The notes under the pieces were generated by a model that worked only from the letters and a program-made list of their open reading frames with translations, searched no databases and was not told where the DNA came from. Of a stretch of 11,176 bases of DNA, positions 5,959 to 11,176 are shown one piece after another. How positions within the stretch are numbered: the stretch's first letter is position 1; the number at the start of each line of letters is the position of its first letter. This DNA comes from CAZSPL01 sp964608735 (GTDB taxonomy: Bacteria; JAJVIF01; JAPKYR01; CAZSPL01): positions 1 to 11,176 of the forward strand of contig CAZSPL010000132.1 of the NCBI GenBank assembly GCA_964608735.1. Direction: 5' to 3'. Made by a program: the position numbers and the translations under genes.

Positions 5959-6459
5959 CTATGTCGTAACCCACCACAAGCCGACGCCCGCGGCGACGAT
6001 TCCCGTCAGGAGAAATGGAAGCCACTGTCCCGATTCAAAGCCGGTCAGCAGCATCTTGATCATGATTGCGCCAAGCACGCCGAGAAGGGCGACCTTGTTT
6101 CTCGCGGTGCCTCGCGAAGAGACAAGTTTCCTCGGCTTCGCCTTGATTGCCTTGTTTATAAGCTCCACCTGTTGCTCGATCGGGGCATTATCAAACTGCT
6201 CGTTGACGGCAGCGGTACCGGCGGTTGCCTGCAGGAGTTGGGGCTCGCCTTCGGGCCGGATGCCTTTCTGCTGGAATGACAGCTCGACCTGCTTTCGTTC
6301 GAGCGCGAGGGTTGGGGTGATACCGCAAATCGTGCACACCGGGCAGATGCCGGAGTCGAGGTTGTGGCACTCGTAATGGAATGATGTCCCGCAATCGGGG
6401 CAGGTATGAATCTTCGCATCAGGCTCAAGTTCGCTTTCGCATCTTCCGCATCTGGACAT
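5959..6459 (-). CDS. RING-like zinc-binding membrane protein (copy 2 of tandem pair)
   Basis: This 166-residue paralogue of the next gene has all its putative zinc ligands at the same residue numbers (Cys4, 7, 20, 23, His28, Cys31, 39, 42, 45). Shared phrases include CPDCG, ECHN and CPVCT(L/I)CG. The linker is diverged and Gln-rich. A conserved helix follows (EQQVELINKAIKAKPRKLV, compared with EEQIECINRAMETSPRVLV), then two membrane helices near 121-141 and 145-163. The role is probably the same as for its partner: a zinc-binding cytoplasmic head tethered to the inner membrane. The frame is open upstream to 6600, but the start is placed at ATG 6459 because this aligns the two paralogues from their first residue and the extension overlaps the divergent gene. 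A GGGAG lies about 13 nt before the ATG, which is longer than usual. Confidence 0.82.
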   Translation of the reverse strand: MSRCGRCESELEPDAKIHTCPDCGTSFHYECHNLDSGICPVCTICGITPTLALERKQVELSFQQKGIRPEGEPQLLQATAGTAAVNEQFDNAPIEQQVELINKAIKAKPRKLVSSRGTARNKVALLGVLGAIMIKMLLTGFESGQWLPFLLTGIVAAGVGLWWVTT

Positions 6460-6506
6460 GGCGTACCAGCATCTCCCTTTATATATCAATAGGATTAGCT
6501 GAAGAT

Positions 6507-6520
6507 GCCGAAACGTCGGC
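6507..6520. repeat. Short inverted repeat in the divergent intergenic region (possible operator)
   Basis: GCCGA (6507-6511) and TCGGC (6516-6520) form perfect 5-bp arms around 4 bp. The repeat lies midway between the divergent RING-like pair (start 6459) and the winged-helix/MNT gene (start 6554). The MNT protein has a DNA-binding domain, so autoregulation here is conceivable. Arms this short can arise by chance. Confidence 0.3.
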
Positions 6521-6553
6521 AATCGATTTTGAACAGATGCAATTGTTGAGGAT

Positions 6554-7153
6554 ATGTCAACAAAAGATGTGGCTGACTCGCTGTTTTCGCGCACGCGCAA
6601 GTCTGTCTTGTGCGAGCTTGTACGAGCTGCTGACAGCGGGATTCACATACGTGAACTCGCCCGGCGTACCGGTCTCGACGCATCGGGGGTACAGCGGGAA
6701 CTCAAGAACCTGGCAAGCGCCGGGATAGTGGCGGAAAGGATATCCGGCAATCAGAAATATTACGCGATGAATGCCGACTGCCCGGTATACAGCGATCTCA
6801 AAATGCTCATATTGAAAACCGTCGGCCTTACCGATGTGATACGTGAAGCGCTTGGGCAAATCCAGCGTAAGATAAATTTCGCATTTCTATATGGAAGCAT
6901 CGCCGAAGGCACGTATGACAGCGAGAGTGATGTGGACCTGATGATAATCGGCAATGCGGCATTCAATGAAGTCGTAGACGCGATTATGGAAGCTGAAAGC
7001 GCCATAGGACGCGAAATCAACGCTACCGTATATACATTGAATGAGTTCCGGCAGGAACTGACCGGCGGAAGCAGATTCATCAATCACGTATTAAAAGGCA
7101 AATTAATATTTTTGAAAGGAACCTCCGATGAGCTTAAACGAGCTTTTAAATAA
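6554..7153 (+). CDS. ArsR-type winged-helix / MNT-domain nucleotidyltransferase (MntA-like antitoxin)
   Basis: This 199-residue protein joins two domains. Residues ~8-72 form an ArsR/MarR-like winged helix (IHIRELARRTGLDASGVQREL, then the wing ERISGNQKYYAM). Residues ~105-185 are a minimal nucleotidyltransferase with Gly114-Ser115, the spacing GSIAEGTYDSESDVDL, and metal-binding Asp126 and Asp128. A third acidic residue is not evident (NATVYTLNEF), as is common when this domain is fused to a winged helix. In MNT/HEPN toxin-antitoxin modules the MNT enzyme neutralises the HEPN RNase, in studied cases by AMP transfer; here the winged helix would add DNA binding. Its 3' end overlaps the start of a truncated HEPN frame by 26 nt. 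The ATG has AGGA only a few bases upstream; GTG 6569 is an alternative start. Confidence 0.88.
   Translation: MSTKDVADSLFSRTRKSVLCELVRAADSGIHIRELARRTGLDASGVQRELKNLASAGIVAERISGNQKYYAMNADCPVYSDLKMLILKTVGLTDVIREALGQIQRKINFAFLYGSIAEGTYDSESDVDLMIIGNAAFNEVVDAIMEAESAIGREINATVYTLNEFRQELTGGSRFINHVLKGKLIFLKGTSDELKRAFK
7115..7120 (+). promoter_or_regulatory. Shine-Dalgarno AAAGGA of the HEPN remnant
   Basis: AAAGGA ends 7 nt before ATG 7128, inside the MNT coding sequence. This is normal spacing, so the remnant frame still has a usable translation start coupled to the antitoxin gene. Confidence 0.5.
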
Positions 7154-7250
7154 GCGAAGGATAAAAAGGCACAAAACCGATGCAGTGGAGATTCAGGATT
7201 TGCTCGCTATCGCCGAGAGGGATATCAAGGATTTGATGGAGCCTGATTAG
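7128..7250 (+). pseudogene. N-terminal remnant of a HEPN-domain toxin (40 codons)
   Basis: A 40-residue frame opens MSLNELLNKRRIKRHK, continues through DAVEIQDLLAIAERDIKD and stops after LMEPD. I recognise the pattern K/R-RHKT-x(4)-EI-x-DLL-x(4)-RD-(I/L)-x-D from the start of HEPN proteins paired with winged-helix MNT partners. Those normally run to about 130-150 residues and next read (D)RRF…AYNAAL. Nothing of that kind follows in any plus-strand frame before the convergent lipoprotein gene ends at 7305. The HEPN RNase motif (R-x4-6-H), which lies in the missing part, is absent. The frame overlaps the MNT gene and has a good Shine-Dalgarno, so the partner arrangement is intact while the toxin body is lost. 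It might still make a short MNT-binding peptide. The family assignment rests on my recognition of a short segment. Confidence 0.65.
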
Positions 7251-7304
7251 CATCGCGGCGAAATAAACAGCCACCCCTGCCTTGAGCCTGACCTGCCTTC
7301 CGCC

Positions 7305-9737
7305 TTACCAGTCCGGCGGGATGGAGAATTTGTAGAACCGCGAATAGTTGTTCTCGCAGCTCGCCCACAGTGTGCCGTCGGTTTCGAGGTCGCCCTTGCA
7401 CAGGCCGTCGGTAAAGCCGGTATACTCATAGGTCTTTTTTTCACTGAGGTCGCCCGAGTATCGCGCCATCCACGCGTAGCCGGAGTAGTCACTCGTCCCG
7501 CCGTATGCAAGCACCCGGCAGCCGGGGCTATCCATGTCGACGTTCAGACCCATCGAAATGCTGACATCGTGCCCGCTGCCGAAGACATTGAGGTCGGAGA
7601 AAAGCAGCGCGCCACTGTTCGCGTCAATCGCGTAAAGCTTCCCGCTTTCGCTGGTGCTCTGCTGTTTGTAGAGAAGCAGCAACGCGTCGATTTCCGGGTC
7701 GTATGCCATTTTCTGCACCGACGCGCCGGATGTCATGCCGGTGACGGAAGCCGGGTCAATGCTGAATAGGGAGCTGTGGCTGTAGCTGTTGGATTTATCA
7801 TATAGATAGAAATACATGATGTTGTAGCTGAGATGCATCACCACGAGATCGCCATTGGGCTTGACGCATAAGCGCCATTTGGCCGTGCCGTATGGTAGTA
7901 TCTGCGGGTTGACGAAGGCGGAGCCGTTCCAGTCGATGGTGCGGAAGACCGGTTCGGACGTGTACGCGTTATTCAAATGATAGATGATGCGATCGACCCC
8001 GGGTTCCGATAGCGAATCGATCCACATTGCCTCGGGATTGTTGGTATAGAAAACCACCCCGGTGTCGAACTGCGCGACAATCCCGCCGAGTGGATTCGAC
8101 GCGTTGAACACGAAAATCGTCCCGCCGTTGTTGCCGACTCCGGGATTGTAATAGTTGCGCGCGAAAAGACGCGTCACAGGATCCTGCTTGGAAACATAGA
8201 CACCGGCCTGCGTGTAGGTGTTGGGTATGTTCATATATGTCTGGGCGAGGGTAAAGCCGGTGCCGCCGAAATTGCACGCCCCTTCGAGGATGGTGAAATA
8301 GTTGTCGCTGATATCCTGCAATCCGCCGCCCGATTCGCTCACGCGCACTTTGACCGTGGTGGACGGGTTGTTCGGGACATACCAGTCGTATGTGCCGGTG
8401 TTGGCGACATCGGTGGCGATTTCGTTTATATCGGAGACGAAATCATCCTTCGAATAATGGATGTCGACATAGTCGACGCTTCCCGGTGAAATCCATGTGA
8501 TGTCCTCGTGCGAAAATCCCGCCCATTCCTCGCCGCCGTTGGGCGATGTCACGATGAATCCGGTGCTCGATACATCGGCGGTGTAGATGAAATATGCGGT
8601 GACATCTTCGCCCGGGATGAGGCCGCCGTAGCCGGTTTCCTCGCACGCGACCTCGATGAGAATATCTATGGAGCCTTCGGACGGCGTGGCGTCGGTGACG
8701 TCGACCTGGTAGGTGCTGAATCCCGCGCCGCCGCCGGCGGGGGTCGATGAAGCCGCCGGGACGAAATTGCCGGGTGATTCGAGCTTGACCGAATTCAGCG
8801 CGCCATCGAAGTGGTCCCAGACATCTATTGAGAGACTCAGTCCGCCGCCGGAGAGGGCGCCGTCGTTGAACAGTGTGTTGGAAAGCTCGGTCACCTCGAC
8901 ATTCCATGCTTCGATGCGATTCGCGCCGGGGGCGAAATCCTCGGGGGCCTGGTACGGCGGCTGACCTTCGGGGTATTGCCACGATGCATCGACCGCGTAG
9001 TTGAACACCAACCCGCCTGGGGACATATGGATGGTGTAGTGCCGGACATTCTTATTTCCGGGGCTGAACATGGCGCGGCTCGATGCCGGCACGGTGCCGA
9101 CATCGTCGTCGGGGTCGTCGAGTTCGTCGCAGAAGAATTTATAACCGTTGAGGGTGGAGTTGAAATCGGCGGATGAATCGGGCGTGCCGAGCAGGCCGTC
9201 GGTGTAGCCGAAGATGGTGCCGTCGTGAGGGAATTCCGATGGATTCCACCACCGAGTGAGGCCGTCGGGGTTCATCAGGTATGTGTCATCGCCGCCGGCG
9301 AGTATGAGGTCGGGATTATCGTAGCCGGAGATGGAGCCGTTGGAGATGAGGATTCCGCACACATCGAAGCCGGTAAATTCGGTCAGCCCGAGGAACGGGT
9401 GGCGAAGTCCGATGTCGGCCTCGATGATATCGCCGTTGAACTGGAGCGTTTCGAGGGTGAGGTTTACGAACGGAGGCGGTTCGAGGAAGGGGAGGACATT
9501 GACGTGGAGATCGCCGGTACGCATCGCGGTGATGTCGAGTGTTTCGGCGGACGGGTCGGCGGTGAATTGCCACAGGCCCCACAGGCCGTGAGCGCTCATC
9601 GCCGCCGCTTCTACAGATGAATCGAGAGTTGCGGAGTTGAGCGTTGCCGAAGAGATCCCCTCGTTGCCGGAGCATCCGGCGAGGAAAGTGAAAGCCGCGA
9701 GGATGAAGAGCGATACGGTAATACACGATGGGCGCAT
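7305..9737 (-). CDS. Large exported lipoprotein with an SPNGGE (Kre9/KNH-like) domain and a propeller-like C-terminus
   Basis: This 810-residue protein starts with a signal peptide (residues 1-21) and lipobox LAGC, with lipidated Cys22. It should be anchored in the membrane facing the periplasm or cell surface. Residues ~48-390 are a beta-rich region rich in Gly, Asp and aromatic residues (HGLWGLWQF, LRHPFLGLTEFTGFDVCGI), with no family I can name. Residues ~396-484 form a Kre9/KNH-like module: TSPNGGEEW, ITWISPGSVDYVDIHYS, GTYDWYVPNNPSTTVKVRV. This fold is common in secreted proteins of uncultured bacteria. Residues ~490-810 have repeating strand patterns (DRIIYHL, DALLLLYKQQ, GKLYAIDANSGALLFSD) like a beta-propeller. 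No catalytic motif is visible. The ATG has a strong GGAGGT 6 nt upstream. The gene is convergent with the HEPN remnant, 54 nt away. An adhesive or surface-display role is a guess. Confidence 0.88.
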   Translation of the reverse strand: MRPSCITVSLFILAAFTFLAGCSGNEGISSATLNSATLDSSVEAAAMSAHGLWGLWQFTADPSAETLDITAMRTGDLHVNVLPFLEPPPFVNLTLETLQFNGDIIEADIGLRHPFLGLTEFTGFDVCGILISNGSISGYDNPDLILAGGDDTYLMNPDGLTRWWNPSEFPHDGTIFGYTDGLLGTPDSSADFNSTLNGYKFFCDELDDPDDDVGTVPASSRAMFSPGNKNVRHYTIHMSPGGLVFNYAVDASWQYPEGQPPYQAPEDFAPGANRIEAWNVEVTELSNTLFNDGALSGGGLSLSIDVWDHFDGALNSVKLESPGNFVPAASSTPAGGGAGFSTYQVDVTDATPSEGSIDILIEVACEETGYGGLIPGEDVTAYFIYTADVSSTGFIVTSPNGGEEWAGFSHEDITWISPGSVDYVDIHYSKDDFVSDINEIATDVANTGTYDWYVPNNPSTTVKVRVSESGGGLQDISDNYFTILEGACNFGGTGFTLAQTYMNIPNTYTQAGVYVSKQDPVTRLFARNYYNPGVGNNGGTIFVFNASNPLGGIVAQFDTGVVFYTNNPEAMWIDSLSEPGVDRIIYHLNNAYTSEPVFRTIDWNGSAFVNPQILPYGTAKWRLCVKPNGDLVVMHLSYNIMYFYLYDKSNSYSHSSLFSIDPASVTGMTSGASVQKMAYDPEIDALLLLYKQQSTSESGKLYAIDANSGALLFSDLNVFGSGHDVSISMGLNVDMDSPGCRVLAYGGTSDYSGYAWMARYSGDLSEKKTYEYTGFTDGLCKGDLETDGTLWASCENNYSRFYKFSIPPDW

Positions 9738-9743
9738 GGTCCC

Positions 9744-9749
9744 ACCTCC
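9744..9749 (-). promoter_or_regulatory. Strong Shine-Dalgarno GGAGGT of the lipoprotein gene
   Basis: GGAGGT lies 6 nt before ATG 9737 and fixes the start. The rest of the 188-nt gap up to 9925 contains A/T-rich words such as TATAACTATA (minus strand, near 9810-9821), but no -10/-35 pair that I would defend. Confidence 0.6.
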
Positions 9750-9925
9750 GTTGAGATATCCGATTTTCGAGCCACATCAACGGCGCCGGAAGGGTGAATA
9801 GAGCCGATATAGTTATACCACGTCCCGGCCCCTTCCCGCTCATGTTTAGATGCGGTGGAATGGAGGAGTTATAGGGGGTTCCCGGTATCAGAATGGCGGA
9901 TTACGAGAAGACATTGTAAGGAGTT

Positions 9926-10732
9926 TCAACTCCCCGTCGATTTGTAGTGGCGCACGCCGAAGCGCCAGAATTGCAGGGCGATGATGAGAAAGATGATGCC
10001 GATGGCGGGGGCGGAGTATTGGAACCACAGCGGGCTTCCCACGGTTGCGTCCTCGCGGCCGAGGAGCGCATGGGCCGGGAAATATGATATGCAGGCGAGG
10101 GGTACGATGAACGTGAAGAACCTCCGGAACCATTCGCGGTAAATAGAGAGCGGGTATTGGGCTGTCTCGGTGCCGCCATAGGTCATCGTATTCATCAATT
10201 CGAGGCTTTCGATTGTCCAGAAGCCCCACGTCGCCTGAATCACGAACAACCCGGTGAACAGGCATACACCGCCGGTGATGGTGAACAGCATCAGCGCGAT
10301 CTTCGGCATTGTCCACACGACATCGAGCGCCGATGTCGCCCATAGAAGCACTATCAATCCCTGGAGCAGGCGTCCGAGGCGCATGAGCTGCAATTCCTGC
10401 GCCGCGACCTGGAAGATTGTCCCGCGCGGACGAAGGAGTATGCGGTCGAAATCCCCGCTTCGCACCATCCCCGGGAAAATATCGAACCCGCGTCCCGCGC
10501 CCTCGGCGATGGCGAACGCGACATGCACGAGTCCGTAGAACAGCGCGACTTCCTCGAGACTCCATCCCTCGAGTGTCTTGAATCGGTCGAACAACGCCCA
10601 GATGGCGATGAAGTCGACGCCGGTAGCGAAGAAATGTCCGATGACAAGCATGACGAACGACGCGCGGTACTGCATCTGGCTCTTAACCGAGATGCCGATG
10701 TAGCGGAAATATAATCGTATCGCGTCCGCCAT
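9926..10732 (-). CDS. ABC-2_2 family exporter permease (COG3694-like)
   Basis: This 268-residue inner-membrane permease has about six hydrophobic segments (near 24-50, 60-78, 116-136, 143-168, 204-224 and 231-256). The cytoplasmic stretch RSGDFDRILLRPRGTIFQVA followed by LGRLLQGL is characteristic of ABC-2_2 permeases (PF06182; COG3694). These work as a heterodimer with a COG4587-type permease and a separate ATPase to export an unknown substrate. The late segment TAQYPLSIYREWFRRFFTFIVPLACISYFPA also matches the family. The gene starts 9 nt after the stop of the adjacent permease, so the two are co-transcribed. A GGAGG lies about 13 nt before the ATG, overlapping the upstream gene's end. Length is normal for the family. 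It is the last gene of this operon, followed by the lipoprotein gene 188 nt further on. Confidence 0.92.
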   Translation of the reverse strand: MADAIRLYFRYIGISVKSQMQYRASFVMLVIGHFFATGVDFIAIWALFDRFKTLEGWSLEEVALFYGLVHVAFAIAEGAGRGFDIFPGMVRSGDFDRILLRPRGTIFQVAAQELQLMRLGRLLQGLIVLLWATSALDVVWTMPKIALMLFTITGGVCLFTGLFVIQATWGFWTIESLELMNTMTYGGTETAQYPLSIYREWFRRFFTFIVPLACISYFPAHALLGREDATVGSPLWFQYSAPAIGIIFLIIALQFWRFGVRHYKSTGS

Positions 10733-10741
10733 GTTTTTGCG

Positions 10742-11176
10742 CTATCCTCCCTGTATCACGAGTCTTCCCACCGCACGTGCGAGGAGCCATCGCCCGAATA
10801 AATACAGCCCGACGGCCCACCCGAGCTGCTGCGCGAGGATGAGCGGGAGATGGCTTGGCGGGATGTGTCCGAGAAGCATGCGGAACGGTATATCGATGAG
10901 CGCGCGGAACGGGAGCGCGTCGAGTATCACCTGCGCCCAGTTCGGGAAAAGGGGTATGGGGAGAATCATCCCGCTGGCGAAGAATCCCACCCACGCGATG
11001 AGGTTATTGATTCCCCTGCCCGATGTGGTCCAGAACATGGTGATGGTCATTATCGTGCCGATAGCCGAGCCGACCAGCACCGCCGCGGCGAGACATGCGA
11101 TTCCCGCCGCGAAGCTCGCGACCCCCGGCCAGTAGAGCCATCCGGCGATGGATGCCACGATAAGAAGCGGGATGCA
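10742..11176 (-). CDS. ABC-2_2 family exporter permease (COG4587-like), C-terminal part; start outside window
   Basis: The frame is open to the right edge and ends with TAG at 10742, giving 144 visible residues. The GTG at 11158 is in frame, but the frame continues past it to the edge and no Shine-Dalgarno is seen there, so it is internal. Hydrophobic segments include GVASFAAGIACLAAAVLVGSAI and LIAWVGFFASGMILPIPLFP. The tail PFRALIDIPFRMLLGHIPP followed by LGWAVGLYLFGRWLL is the typical C-terminus of the first permease in ABC-2_2 exporters. It pairs with the permease encoded 9 nt downstream. Full-length members have about 260 residues, so roughly half the gene lies to the right, where the ATPase gene is expected. 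Confidence 0.88.
   Translation of the reverse strand, partial: CIPLLIVASIAGWLYWPGVASFAAGIACLAAAVLVGSAIGTIMTITMFWTTSGRGINNLIAWVGFFASGMILPIPLFPNWAQVILDALPFRALIDIPFRMLLGHIPPSHLPLILAQQLGWAVGLYLFGRWLLARAVGRLVIQGG

Noticed and set aside
6460..6600. N-terminal extension of the second RING-like protein up to 6600
   Set aside because: The extension overlaps the divergent MNT gene, has no match in the paralogue and no Shine-Dalgarno. The two paralogues align from ATG 6459.
7276..7299. Direct repeat of CCTGCCTT (7276-7283 and 7292-7299) beside the HEPN breakpoint
   Set aside because: Eight bases repeated 16 nt apart is too little to call a mobile-element target duplication. No inverted ends or transposase remnant are nearby.
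9920..9933. Inverted repeat GGAGTT-TC-AACTCC at the permease stop codon
   Set aside because: A 2-nt loop cannot form a stable RNA hairpin at full stem length, and no U-tract follows. Probably chance.
9888..10565. 225-codon minus-strand open frame over the right-hand permease
   Set aside because: It lies in another frame of the ABC-2_2 permease gene. The product is Arg/Pro/His-rich with no coherent domain, which is typical of a shadow frame in GC-rich DNA.
1..11176. Possible defence island or CRISPR system
   Set aside because: No repeat-spacer array, restriction, Cas, Abi or phage genes were found. The only defence-like element is the MNT/HEPN remnant, and both ABC systems look like ordinary exporters.

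Overview
The window is about 11.2 kb of bacterial DNA of moderate to high GC, with genes packed tightly on the minus strand. Only one short two-gene locus lies on the plus strand. I cannot name the organism. The large exported lipoprotein carries an SPNGGE-type (Kre9/KNH-like) domain. Together with the small RING-like membrane proteins and the absence of recognisable model-organism gene order, this suggests an uncultured, free-living, Gram-negative-type bacterium, perhaps from a candidate phylum. That placement is inference. I saw no tRNA, rRNA, CRISPR array, insertion sequence or phage gene.

Left block (1-3472, minus strand, transcribed right to left): a GntR/YtrA-type repressor, an ABC ATPase, two six-helix ABC-2 permeases and a membrane-anchored extracytoplasmic protein that runs off the left edge. 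Genes overlap or lie within about 15 nt of each other, so this is one operon. It resembles the Bacillus ytr type of GntR-ABC operon. One strong promoter (TTGACA, 17 bp, TATATA) precedes the repressor, and a perfect inverted repeat covers the -10, which suggests autorepression. Base composition falls sharply from the repressor/ATPase part to the permease part.

Middle block (3553-6459, minus strand): a small DUF5684-like membrane protein, a DEAD-box RNA helicase of the RhlE/CshA kind with a DEGD motif II, and two tandem paralogues that each join an N-terminal RING-like zinc module to two C-terminal membrane helices. The helicase has a consensus TATAAT only 8 nt before its ATG and no Shine-Dalgarno, so its mRNA may be leaderless.

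Plus-strand locus (6554-7250): a protein with an ArsR-like winged helix and an MNT nucleotidyltransferase domain (MntA-type antitoxin). It overlaps a 40-codon reading frame that looks like the N-terminus of its HEPN toxin partner. The rest of the toxin is missing, so this appears to be an orphaned antitoxin with a toxin remnant.

Right block (7305-11176, minus strand): an 810-residue lipoprotein, then two permeases of a second, unrelated ABC exporter (ABC-2_2 type). The first permease is cut by the right edge, and the ATPase is probably just outside. No gene-free stretch exceeds 300 nt. The longest, 9738-9925, holds the lipoprotein Shine-Dalgarno and nothing else I can support.
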